From Austropuccinia psidii (Eukaryota > Basidiomycota > Pucciniomycetes > Pucciniales > Sphaerophragmiaceae), in NCBI GenBank assembly GCA_023105745.1, contig JALGQZ010000013.1:2267501-2331500 (forward strand): a DNA stretch of 64,000 nt, read 5' to 3'. This document shows, piece after piece, positions 1-9,931 of this stretch. Below the pieces are notes generated by a model, which had not been told where the DNA came from, made no database searches, and saw only the letters and a list, made by a program, of their open reading frames with translations. The number at the start of each line of letters is the position of its first letter. Positions within the stretch are counted from its first letter, which is position 1. A program made the position numbers and the translations under genes.

Positions 1-524
1 GTAATTTTCTTTATTTTTATTGTAAATACAATTTGAAAAGGTTGTATTTATATTTTTTGGCGTAAAATACTTCAAAATTATTATATTAAGTGTTAAAAGT
101 AGGTTATTTTCTCTTATTATAATAATTTCTCTATTATTACTCTATTAATAATTCTTTAATTAATATAAATAGTATTTATATTAATTCATAACTTTAATAT
201 TAGTAATATTATTGTTATTAATTGTTTTTTATTAATAAAAAACAATTTTTTACGCCTTTATTATTTGTTGGTAACAATAATAAAGAGCTTTATAATATAT
301 TAATTATTTTATATTAATATATTATTTATAATATTATAATTTCATATAATATTAATTATATTATTATATTTATTTAATAATATAATATTTTTACGCCATA
401 ATAATAATATTTCTTTATTATTATTATTATTTTAATCTTATTTATTTCAATTATAAGGACATTCAGAGTACAATAAGTAATAAATTAGTAATTTTTACTT
501 ATTGTTTCATAGTCAAACCTTACA
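1..524 (+). mobile_element. End of an LTR of the Gypsy-1 family (solo LTR or 3' LTR), cut by the window edge
   Basis: These bases are the reverse complement of the first ~515 bases of the LTRs at 18211 and 26617, ending in the same CCTTACA terminus at 524. What follows is not the primer-binding site seen next to the 5' LTR at 26601, but Gypsy-2 pol sequence (AATTC...). It is therefore a solo LTR or the 3' LTR of a plus-strand copy inserted into Gypsy-2. The target duplication cannot be checked because the other end lies outside the window. Confidence 0.85.
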
Positions 525-1000
525 AATTCTTTGCCGCTACTTCAGGGTCATAAGATGGGTTGCTTTTGACATTATCCAGTGGCCATCTGCTGAAGCCATC
601 TTCATTGGTGTGGCAGTTTCCCTCCTTGTATATGATGTTCATATTTCCTGTATACTCCTGGATGGATATTTTCCATGTCAACATGTGTCTATTGGTAGTC
701 TACATGTACAAGGAAGACTTCAAGGCTGTTCAGTCTGTGTAGACTTCAAAGACTGCACCTTAGATGTAGGATATTACTCCCTCTCTTGGTTCACCATCTA
801 CAATTTGTCCTGGTGAAGGCTTGCCCCTAAGCCTTGGCTACAGGCTGCATCTATATATAACTTGAATGTTAGTTCAAAGTCAGGTCAGATGATCACAGGT
901 GCATTAGTGAGTTCACGTTTTATCATCTCATACAAATCCCTCCTTTCTTTGATAATTTCAAAAACTAAATCTTTCGAACATAACTTGTAAAGACTATTAC
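525..1000 (-). pseudogene. Gypsy-2 pol fragment: RT/RNase H connection and start of RNase H
   Basis: Read on the minus strand this encodes LYKLCSKDLVFEIIKERR, then LTNAP, then FKLYIDA and a later piece like GNMNIIY...GFSRWPL. These align with the end of RT and with RNase H of Gypsy-1 ([31 protein letters not shown]). Several stops and frame changes are present. It continues the RT fragment at 53239-54275; the two halves are separated by E_out. The RNase H reading starts at the transposon boundary and ends at the LTR at 524. Confidence 0.8.
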
Positions 1001-1003
1001 TTA

Positions 1004-1047
1004 CACCAGAGAAAATCTTGCGTCAATCGTTGGCGATTGACTTCACG
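1004..1047 (+). repeat. Left terminal inverted repeat of E_out
   Basis: A 44-bp TIR. It begins CACCAGAGAAAATC and contains an internal perfect 8-bp hairpin (GTCAATCG, TTGG loop, CGATTGAC, 1022-1041), then CTTCACG. The partner is 53192-53235. The hairpin lies inside all four TIRs of the two elements, with one or two mismatches in some. Confidence 0.9.
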
Positions 1048-1379
1048 TTGCACCACAGTCAGTATAAAATCTTGCTTCAGTTGCGTTAGTGTCACTTTAT
1101 AGTCACTAGATTTTGTGGGTCACGTCACGTCAGCATCAAGACAACGTCAATCGTCACATGTGTCACATGAGAATGTCACTCAAAGCCCAAACCCATTCCA
1201 ACACTATTTGCAATGTTTGGGTAATTTCACCTCATTGGCTTCCGCATCCCCACCTAATCCACCCCAACGCTTCACATGCTTACGCGCCTGCACCGCTCTC
1301 CAGATGAGACTCCAACAATGCCCCCCCATCTCCGTCCTCACCACTCCTTACGCTTTCACACCCCCACCCTTACCATCTT
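1048..1379. repeat. Subterminal region of E_out with TGACG/CGTCA motifs
   Basis: Several CGTCA or GTCAC words occur close together (about 1123-1175), some as tight direct repeats. The same block lies at 45000-45275 in E_in. In CACTA-like elements subterminal short repeats bind the transposase; that role is inferred here. No gene is seen. Confidence 0.5.
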
Positions 1380-1945
1380 TATGATCACGTGGTGCCCTCC
1401 CGACATGCCCCCGACACCGCTAGCCATCCTTACACTTGTGTAGTGCCCTCCTGACACTTCTTACCATCCTTATGCTTGCGGAGTGCCCTCCCGGCACCAC
1501 TTACCATCCTTACGCTTGCGGAGTGCACTCCCGACACTGCTTACCATCCTTACGTTCACGGAGTTCCCTCCTGACATGCTCCTGACACCACTTACCCTTA
1601 CGCTTGGGGAGTGCCCTCCTGACATGCTCCCGACACCACTCATCCTTACGCTTGTGTAGTGCCCTCCCAACATGCTCCCTACACTGCTTACCATCCTTAC
1701 GCTCGCCGAGTGCCCTCCTGACATGCTCCCAAAACTGCTTACCATCCTTATGCTAGGAGTGCCCTCCCGACATGCTCCCAACACCACTTATCCTTATGCT
1801 TGTGTAGTGCCCTCCCAACACTGCTTACCATCCTTACGCTCGCAGAGTGCACTCCCAACATGCTCCCGACACTGCTGCCCATCCTTACGCTTGCCGAGTG
1901 CCCTCCCAACATGCTCCCAACACCACTTATCCTTACGCTTCATTA
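1380..1945. repeat. 51-bp-type tandem array, E_out copy
   Basis: About ten degenerate units carry a CATCCTTACGCTTGTGTAG-like core, then TGCCCTCCCGACATGCTCCC-like sequence. The E_in counterpart (44521-44985) is more regular with a 51-bp period. Open frames here are products of the repeat. Confidence 0.85.
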
Positions 1946-1956
1946 CTACATCCATA

Positions 1957-1982
1957 GTGTATGGTGGCTTGTTGGCATACAC
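1957..1982. repeat. Intergenic palindrome P1 (E_out)
   Basis: Arms GTGTATG...CATACAC flank a TGGC-containing centre. It lies between the 51-bp array and gene A, with counterpart 44477-44507 in E_in. It is the least perfect member of a palindrome family found in most gaps of the element. Confidence 0.6.
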
Positions 1983-2168
1983 GATGAACGCAATCGCCAA
2001 AATATGCTGAGTGGCCTTCTCTGCCAACAGGACCTAAGGGGAAATTGGTCAGTATATTCACAATGTTGTAGTTAGGGTTTAAATCATGAGACTCACAAAT
2101 TAAAACCTAATAAGTGGACTATTTAAGACAAGAATTGTGTCTCCTGTTTTGCCAAAAAAACCATTTTG

Positions 2169-2312
2169 TTTCATATCATTCAAATGGAAAACTTTGCTTA
2201 GTCCTTACCTCATGAGGGTTGAATAGTTCAAAAGTTGACTTTAGTAGGTTTCTCACTAGTCAAATTTATTCAATGTCTCACAGGGAAGTGATTTCATTTG
2301 AATGATATGAAA
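2169..2312. repeat. Long stem-loop upstream of gene A (E_out)
   Basis: A perfect 18-bp inverted repeat, TTTCATATCATTCAAATG (2169-2186) and its complement (2295-2312), spans 108 bp. The spacer has its own small inverted repeat (TTGACT...AGTCAA). The E_in copy keeps it at 44148-44290 with few mismatches. It may be an upstream control structure or a relic of a small inverted-repeat insertion. Confidence 0.75.
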
Positions 2313-2667
2313 TAATTTGCAACACATCACCTGCTTGAATTTCCCGACAAATCATATTTTCCAAATGCAATACAATTTCAATAGAAGGTACCAAGTCTGT
2401 TGATGCGCAGGTTTATTTTGGTCAGCTTGTGGTTCTAAAATATATTCTTTCTAGAATATTCAATAACTCCTAAACTGCTTTAAATTGATATTTAACTTCT
2501 TTCAAACTTTCCAAAATTCTCCAATATTACCTCAAAAAGAATCAATTATTTTAAACTTATTTTACTTCCCCCTTTTTTCTTCAATTTGCATCTTTTTATT
2601 CTACAATCTTCAATTGGGTTATCAATCAACTAGTCACCATCTATTTGCCTAATAAGCCACCTCTGCT

Positions 2668-4881
2668 ATGGCCCTAACCCCGGGAAATTTAAATGCATTC
2701 AATGAACAACAAACTTCAGCCCAGAGAGTGGAAGTGAAATCTCTGATATGGCCAGTAGTCGTGAATTAGGCATTGAAGTAGAGAGCCAATCACATGAAGA
2801 TAATCAAGAGCCACCAGTTCTTCCAGAATGTGAGTATTCATCCATCTTGAATATTTCTAATCTCTCAAAACCTGATATTGTGCCATAGCCTTTATGTCAG
2901 GTCAGCCTCCAAGCTCTCAGAAACAAAATTTTAAAAGTTATGAGAAGGAAAAGATTGTTGAACCTTGGGCACCAACAGAAGATGATGGGCAAGATGATGT
3001 AATTTTCAGTGGGGAGGTGGAAATTAAATTCAAGGAACAATTTGTCTCCAACATTGCTCAAACTATCCCAAGGCTCGAAAAAATTCAAAATGATAGTAAA
3101 ATTCCTGATTATGTGCTTCAAAATATTGCTCAAGCCATGAGCCTGCTCAAAATGGATTTGAACCGTAAGTCAATTACTAATTCAAAACAAAATTGATAAA
3201 AATAGCTGCTTACAATATATGGGCAGGTGTGGAGGTGGGAGAATCTCTACCTGAAGGATCTCGAGTTTTAATTGGATTTCCAGGCAAAGGATTAGGAAAA
3301 AGACCAAATATACATGAAACCAAAAAAACAAACAAAAGACGCCGTACCTTTGAAGCCACAAAGGATTCTTGGGATCAAGGTGATGAAATGATCAATGTTG
3401 AAGGGGACCATATTGATAATAAACCTCCGCATACTGAAACACTCCATGATGAAGCTCCACATACTGAAAGCCCCCGATACCCAATGAAACAATCCATGAT
3501 GAAACCCCTCCTGCCTCTCCTTGGAATATTCAAGCCTTTCAAGAAAGGGAGACAATCAAACATGATACAATGGGACGAGATATGACTGATAAAATCCCTG
3601 ACCCTGAGCTCGAAGTGTCATCGTCTGGTACTTTTCAAGGAATATTTGTATCCCGCATGGAAGAGTTTGCAGGAATTGTGAATTATCATTCCAATAATAC
3701 TCAACAATCATGGAAAAGGGGGCTTGATAATATCAATAGTATTTACAAAAATCGATGGGTCAATTTACCAACAAAGGATGCTTATACATTCCTGCCCATT
3801 GGTATTGAGGTGATCAGTAACCGAGAGCTTAAAATGTTGGCTTGGCTGGAGGACCTTGAGATGGCAGGTGAGTTTTATCTTTGTGCATGATACTTGATTA
3901 TTGGCTGTTGACTGGTGATATAAATTGCAATATAAAGGGTTAGATTTTTTTAAGCCAACAGAAACAGAAGCTTTTTTTAATAACAACATTTGGAATCTCA
4001 AATTGATTAAGGAATCAGCTAAACCTCCAGATAATCTCCCAAAATATGAACACTCCTGCTTCAAAATGGTTCAGAGCCTTCTTTACCCCGCCAATCCAGT
4101 TAAACATTTTTGGGCAAATGTTATGTTTGAATCCATTAGTTTAGTCTCATACGATGTGATTGCACCCAAACCATATGTTGCACCAACAGCAAATTCGACC
4201 GATCCTCTTGGACTCGAACGGGGAGCAGTTGAATACCTTGCCTCCTGCTTGAGTAAATTGAAGCAACGTGCAACCCAACTCAGCATTGAAGGTGGCGGGG
4301 CTGACAATGAGATATCCACAAAGCCGCACAAGAACCTGGAGGATCTAATGGATACAGTTATCCATTTGATGATTGCGTACAACATGGTACGTGCACATAC
4401 AAAGGTCGAAGTTAATGGCATCAAAGGAAAACTCACAAACTCAAAAAAAAATGAGGCCATCAAAGATCTTTTGACGTGTCACAAGAATCTCGGAATAAAT
4501 CAAATTTGCTATGGTATATTAGCGGCATTCTGTGCGGCGGGGATTCGTGGTTTGATGGTATGCTCAGATGACTGGAGAACAAGCTCAGTTAAAGGGGCTT
4601 TATCACTAATTGACATTTCCGAAAAACTTTCAGAGGGTAAAAATCTAGTGAAGCCAGTGTGGCTACGTACTAATAAGTATATATGTAATTTACTGAATAA
4701 AGGTTTCTTCTCATCAGAGTCTTTTAACCCCACTTTACCTCTTAGATTTGAATTTGCACGATGCTTAGCATTAGACTTTGGTGATGCCTGGGTGGCAAAG
4801 CGCGGTCTTGGTTCAAGTGATGAGGTCACCTTGACTGTACCCAGGTCAGCTAAACTCACAACCGGGATTGACCCGTTCTAG
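2668..4881 (+). pseudogene. Gene A, E_out copy: unknown cargo protein with frameshifts
   Basis: Family not recognised. Four exons are supported by comparison with the E_in copy. Exon 1 starts at ATG 2668 (MALTPGN) and ends before GTGAGT near 2830. Exon 2 runs from about 2900 to GTAAGT near 3162, and exon 3 from after gggcag (3229). The last intron is GTGAGT near 3869 to about 3960, after which a long open frame runs to the stop at 4881 (DFGDAWVAKRGLG, ending GIDPF). Compared with E_in, one C is lost near 2720 and one base near 3475 in a C-run; both shift the frame. The last exon (about 300 aa) is open. The middle is charged and low-complexity with a Lys/Arg-rich patch (KKTNKRRR) that could be a nuclear signal. 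It is followed by gene B on the same strand. Confidence 0.75.
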
Positions 4882-5459
4882 ATTAGCTTTGTATTAGATA
4901 TATTGTAATTGAATTTTGCAAATTTATTTATGAATTTAATAATCATGAGTTCCTATCCTACTATTGCCCGGATGCCACAGTCTGAATACCAATAGTAATT
5001 GTACTGCAGCATGCCTCAATACATCATTGAAGAGACTCCGACAAGATGCAAGCTGAGTCAGGCAGTTGTGCGCGCAATAAGCACACGCGGGGGCATTGCG
5101 GGAGGTCGCGTTTATCACTTCCTGCCAGCCCATAATAGGACAGATGTTCCTGTGTCTTTCAAGAGTACTAGGATAACTAGGGATCCGCAGCAGGATGCAT
5201 ATTGCATTTGCGTGTGCTTGTGATATTCCAAATGGTTGTATTGGAAAGTGATTGCATGGGAACATCAATATGTCAAATTGAATAATGCACTATCCACTGC
5301 AATTTTCAGGTTCAGGTATTTGAGATTGCGAATTGGCGAAGGTCAGGTGTGATCTTTCTTTTTAGCCGCAATTAAAAAAGATTCATCGACCGCAATTCAA
5401 TTCAGGTGATATTAATAAATCAGTAATCATTTGGTTTCATTTCATTTTCTGCTGCAAGC
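4882..5459. other. Gap between genes A and B, with palindrome P2 (E_out)
   Basis: No coding signal. The degraded palindrome at about 5000-5023 (TGTACTGCAGC, ATGCCTCAATACA) is the counterpart of a better one at 41600-41623. The rest presumably holds the end of A and the promoter of B; no clear TATA box is seen. Confidence 0.5.
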
Positions 5460-6855
5460 ATGCCATTCACGAAAAAGGAAAAGAGCATAAAAGGGAACTT
5501 GCGAGGAAGCGTCAGGCTGAGGAAGGAAAGTGTGAGTTGCTCGCTTAATCTCAGTGTATATATATAGATATATATGTATGCTTGCACATTTATGTGGCAC
5601 CCTCATTGGGCCCCACGGAAAAACATTGGCTTTAGTTGGTTCAGATTGTGCCAATGTCATGTGGGCTCCAACAGGGAAGTAAAAGGATGTGTGCCAAAGA
5701 AAGCTCCTTGGGCATTGGGCACCATTCTGTAATCAAAACTCCTTAGCTTCAAATGGCAGGAAGCAGTATCTGATATCTTGTCTGCTTCAACACATATTTA
5801 TCCCTCAACCACTCGGGAATAGTGGGAGATCCCAAAAGCCAAATGAGTGCAAAACAACCCAAATGAATAGGTTGTTTTCCTCCTCTCACCCAACAGCACA
5901 AATATCAATGCCAGTATCAGCAAATATCACCCCAAGTGAAATTCGGAGGGTTGTGGATGTCAATCCGATCAAACGTATTCACTTTGGCCATGTGGCAATT
6001 TTCTCTTCAACCAGATTACTCATTGCCCTTGTAAAATTCCAACCATTCACAACAATGAGTGAAGTCGAGGTCAATCAATGGGATGAATTATCACAATTCT
6101 TATTTTGCGAAAAGAGATTCACCGACCCGATTGCAACAAATGGAGCATTACTGGAGGGATTTATGTTTGCGATTGGGTGGTGCAAATGCAGCACGAAGAA
6201 TGAACAATTTGGTCTGTATGGAAGTGTCGGGAAAATTGAAAACGCAAAAGATGAATGGCGGAACCGAGGTGCCAATCTTAGCTTGGTGGGTTGCATTCTA
6301 GGTCAATCCTCACAATATGTTGGGGATAATTTATTTGAGAAGATTCAAAATTGCTACAACTCATTGGGGATTCCGTCTTTTGATCAAGTCAACTATGAAG
6401 GCAATATTCCTGCAAATCAGGGTGCATGCAAGTTTGCTTCCGCACTCACTTTCACCATGAATGGATTCAAAAACTTGCCTCATCTTGATAGGGATGCATT
6501 TCTGTATGATTCAGGATGGGGGTTTCAAGCTGATAAGCAGACCAGCCAAATTCAAAGAGATGCGTCAAAGCAGTTTACAGGGGGAAAATTGATTTTCCCA
6601 AATGAGCATTTTTGGATTGATCTATCCGCATGTCATGGGCTCATTCAGGTAGTGTGGGCCAGTAGTACATTTGTTGATCATACTGATCCAGCACAGGACA
6701 ACAAAAGCACGACACTAGTGGCTATGTCCGCACAATGTTCAAGAAGGTTAGCAAAAACAATGTGGCAAAAAAGCCATGGCTATTATGAGATTGGCAAGAG
6801 AGCGGGCTATCGAATCAGGGATGGTAATACAATCTCATGCCAATTCAAAGAATGA
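5460..6855 (+). CDS. Gene B, E_out copy: TET/JBP-like 2OG-Fe(II) dioxygenase, probably inactive
   Basis: The protein resembles the Tet-like 2OG-Fe(II) oxygenases numerous in rust fungi; TET/JBP enzymes oxidise 5-methylcytosine or thymine using 2-oxoglutarate, oxygen and iron. Exon 1 (ATG 5460, MPFTKKEK) lacks one base relative to E_in, shifting its frame. An intron follows (GTGAGT near 5530). The second part is open from about 5689 to TGA 6855 and includes the first iron-binding motif PHLDRD and GGKLIFPNEHFWIDLSACHG. At the presumed distal His, E_in and the family have VHYT, but here the codons read VDHT, so the His position is Asp with a His one residue later. A 51-bp stretch with an in-frame stop in one frame (about 5711-5761) is absent from E_in. 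Family identity is fairly secure; loss of activity is inferred. Confidence 0.75.
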
Positions 6856-6980
6856 GGAGATTTCCATGTGTGTTGGGTAAATAATGGTGGGGTAAGGCAG
6901 AGGACAATATACACCAGGATTGGATGGTTTCAAGTGCAGGAGATGGGGTGTCTCACATGAAAAAGGGGTGAAGTGGATTA

Positions 6981-7004
6981 TGTACGGTGGCATGCCATCG
7001 TACA
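6981..7004. repeat. Intergenic palindrome P3 (E_out)
   Basis: A 24-bp palindrome with half-sites TGTACGGTGGCA and TGCCATCGTACA, paired throughout with one G-T wobble. It lies just past gene B and before the 40-bp array. The E_in counterpart is 39671-39694. Confidence 0.85.
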
Positions 7005-7020
7005 TATGTCCTGGTTTGTT

Positions 7021-7710
7021 GCTCTTGTCCAGGATGCCAATGCTTCACACGCAAATCCTTATGCTTGTGCAGGTTCCGACAATGCTAAAAGTTCCTTATG
7101 CCTATGCGGGCTGCCGATGCTTCACATGCCAATCCTTACGCCTGTGGGGGTTCCCAAAAACTCACACGCCAATCCTTACGCATGTGCAGGCTCCCAAAAA
7201 TTCACACGCCAATTTTTACGCTTGTGAAGGTTCCCAAAAATGCTAAAAATTCCTTACGCCTGTACAGGCTTCCAATGATTCACACGCCAATCCTTACGCT
7301 TGTGAAGGTTCCCCACAATGCTAAAAATTTCTTACACCTGTGCAGGATCCCAACAATTCACACGCCAATTCTTACGCCTGTTCAGGCTCCCAACAATTCA
7401 CACGCCCATCCTTACGCCTGTGCAGGCTCCTGACAATTCACATGCCAATCCTTACACTTGTGAAGGCTGCCAAAAATGTTACAAGTTCCTTAAGCCTGTA
7501 CAGGCTTCCAATGATTCACACGCCAATCCTTACGCTTGTGAAGGTTGCCAACAATGCTGAAAATTTCTTATGCCGGTGCAGGCTCCCAAAAGTTCACACG
7601 CAAATACTTACGCCTGTGCAGGCTCCCAACAATTCACACGCCAATCCTTACGCCTGTGCAGGCTCCCAACAACTCACACACCAATCCTTACGCTTGTGAA
7701 GGTTCCTGAC
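7021..7710. repeat. 40-bp-type tandem array, E_out copy
   Basis: About 17 units near 40 bp long contain CACACGCCAATCCTTACGCC then TGTGCAGG and CTCCCAACAATT. The core ATCCTTACGCYTGTG is shared with the 51-bp array at the element end. The E_in counterpart is 39080-39650. No spacers of unique sequence, so not CRISPR-like. Confidence 0.9.
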
Positions 7711-8132
7711 AATTTAAACAATTCAATACGTGACTAAGATTAATAGCGTGTGACCATAGGAAAGGCAATTCCTCACGAATCTTGAGTGGCTTGCTCACAT
7801 GCGGGAACCTCCTGCTTTGTTACAGTTAAGAATTGATATGGCTCTATACCATGGAAGAAGAATATATAGGAGACGGTAACAGTGACTATTGGCACATTTT
7901 TGGCAAAAGAGGGTCACACAAACAAATACTCACTCAAACTTTTGGTGGGGCACTTATAAAGTTTTTTCTCACACAATAGGATATTTGAACCATTCAGCAA
8001 AATATAATTTCACGTGAGCAAAAAATGTAATAGAAATGGAAAATAACAATCATTGGATACAAATACTTTATTTGAAAGAAAGTATTACAAATAATAAAAA
8101 GAGGAAATAATGAGATTCTTTTTTAAAAAAAA
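7711..8132. other. Gap between the 40-bp array and gene C (E_out)
   Basis: AT-rich, matching 38659-39079 in E_in. It holds the 3' end of gene C, on the minus strand. No further feature is seen. Confidence 0.4.
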
Positions 8133-9506
8133 TTATTTTTCTAAGTATTTTGAGACTATCCCAGTGATGTCCTCCTTTGGATAAGCCTCCAGTGCCTGGG
8201 CAAGGAGGGAGTTTAGTTCCTCCCAGAATTCCTGGTGCATCTCATTTAAATGAGTTGCATCCACAAAAGGAATCATGTGGAGCAAGGGGCAATGCTCCAA
8301 CAAGATTCAGTTGATTGATTACTGGACGATGGCTTGAGGAATCATCAAAGTTGGTCGTAAGTCAGTGAATTCCTGGCAAGGGTCATCATGGGAATGAGAG
8401 GGGCTTTGCACCGGGGGGAGGAGGCATTGGGGTTCTTGGGGGCACTAGAAGGGATCTCTGGGGAAGGAGCCAGGTTTGGAGTGGAGGGGGGGAACAGAAT
8501 GGGAAGGTGGGCAAGTCAGGGAAGAAGAAGGGGGAGGGGGAGGGGGGGATCCACCGGGCGTATCGTTGATGAAAATTATGGAGCGGGGAGTGGCAGGACG
8601 AGCTGGAGATGGTCAAAGGAGGCGTGAGGAAAAGTTGAGTAGAGTTTTCAAAGTGAAATTGGGACTTACCAAAAGTTTCCTCTGTGGATTGTGTAGGAGC
8701 CACCTCAGGTTCTAGCTCACGAGTTGTATTGTCCTCAGGTGATTGGGAGGATGGACTCGGGCCAGGAATAGGTGGCTCTTTGGTTTGGGAGGGTTCTAAA
8801 AAAGGAGTAAGAGTCAGTTAACTTGACTCGAAAGTGAAAGTGAAAATGAAATGAAACTTTGGCTTCTTACCGCGGAATAATTCCTCTGACCATTGGGTGC
8901 CACTTGGGCCTGGAGTGGGTTGCCGCAGGGTTTGCTTGCAAGGCAAACTAGGAACAGGAGAGTCTTGTTGGGGGGGATTCGGGGGGTTTTAATCTATGAG
9001 TAATGGAAAAAAGTCAGTCTTATTGCGTGAAGATAAATGATATAAGGAGGAGAAAGAAAACTTACTTTGGCATTTGAATCCCATTGGTGACAAGACATGG
9101 TGACGATTGGCCCAATTTTGAATGTCCTCTCGCCATCGCCATCCTTCATCGGCCGGATAATCACTTCGCTCAGGTTGAGGAGTGAAGTGACCATTGGATG
9201 GTGGCCTAGGAGGGGGGTGGAAAAATCAATACTTGAGAGGACAGGGCTAATTGTCCAGAATCGTTTCCTTCGGCCTGCTTGAGGTCCCGATGTCCATTCG
9301 CGCTCGGATATGGTTTCATCATTGTCGACCACAAAGGAGTCCTCGCAAGGGTTTCTTGGGCAAGAACTCCTCTGGCCTTTTGGTTGAAAGGGGCAGACAA
9401 CGAACAAACATTTCTTGTGTGCTTGTCGGCAAGCATCACAAGCGTCGGTCGTCATTGAGGAACAAATGCAGGGGATACCCCGCTTGGTGCATAAAGTGCA
9501 CAACAT
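8133..9506 (-). pseudogene. Gene C, E_out copy: Cys-rich, Pro-rich cargo protein, broken
   Basis: The start at 9506 gives CTLCTKRGIPC and, after a short gap, DACDACRQAHKKC. This CxxC...C...CxxC...H...C pattern should bind zinc and recalls small fungal DNA-binding clusters; no exact family is recognised. Downstream exons encode a region matching the E_in reading EGWRWREDI and a long proline/serine-rich part. They end with a conserved C-terminus (ILLEHRRLLHM, ALEAYPKEDITGIVSK in E_in) with stop at 8133-8135. Introns show GTAAGT donors. The frame joining the Cys cluster to the middle exon is shifted here, and a further insertion-like difference lies near 9225. It is transcribed toward the 40-bp array, away from D. 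Confidence 0.65.
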
Positions 9507-9923
9507 CTAAAAACAAAACAATTGAGGTTAGTAACTGAATAGAAAATAAAAAATCAAGAAAGAAAATGAAGAGGTATGATGAATTAGATAAATTTAAAAC
9601 AGAAACAAAATAAAAACGCTCTAGTCCGAAGTTTTTAAAAGTCTGGAAGAGGAGAAAAAAAAGTATTAAGTTTGGAACATGAGGACAACAAAAGTTTCAA
9701 ATGGAGGTAATTCACAAGGTGGATAGAAGTGGGGGTCTGAAAGGATCAGCAGGAAAAACAAACAGGCAAAAGGAAGGGGAGTGGGTTCAGTGGATTGTGA
9801 AAGAAAAGAATGGAAATGCAGGAAGATCAAGGGGAATATGCAAAAGAAGGAAAACAGCGGGTGAGCTGGAACAAAGTGGAGTGGGTGAGAAAGAAAGTGA
9901 AGGGCTTGTCGTGTGAAGATGGT

Positions 9924-9931
9924 CTTTTATA
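9924..9931 (-). promoter_or_regulatory. TATA box of gene C (E_out)
   Basis: TATAAAAG on the minus strand, about 420 bp upstream of the Cys-cluster ATG, within GAAGCTGAG/CTCAGCTTC repeats. It is conserved at 36870-36877 in E_in. The transcript side is CT-rich in E_in, as in many fungal promoters. Confidence 0.6.

Noticed and set aside
502..816. 104-codon plus-strand ORF
   Set aside because: Shadow of the minus-strand RNase H fragment of Gypsy-2.
7021..7710. CRISPR-like array
   Set aside because: Units are contiguous imperfect tandem copies without unique spacers, in a eukaryotic transposon.
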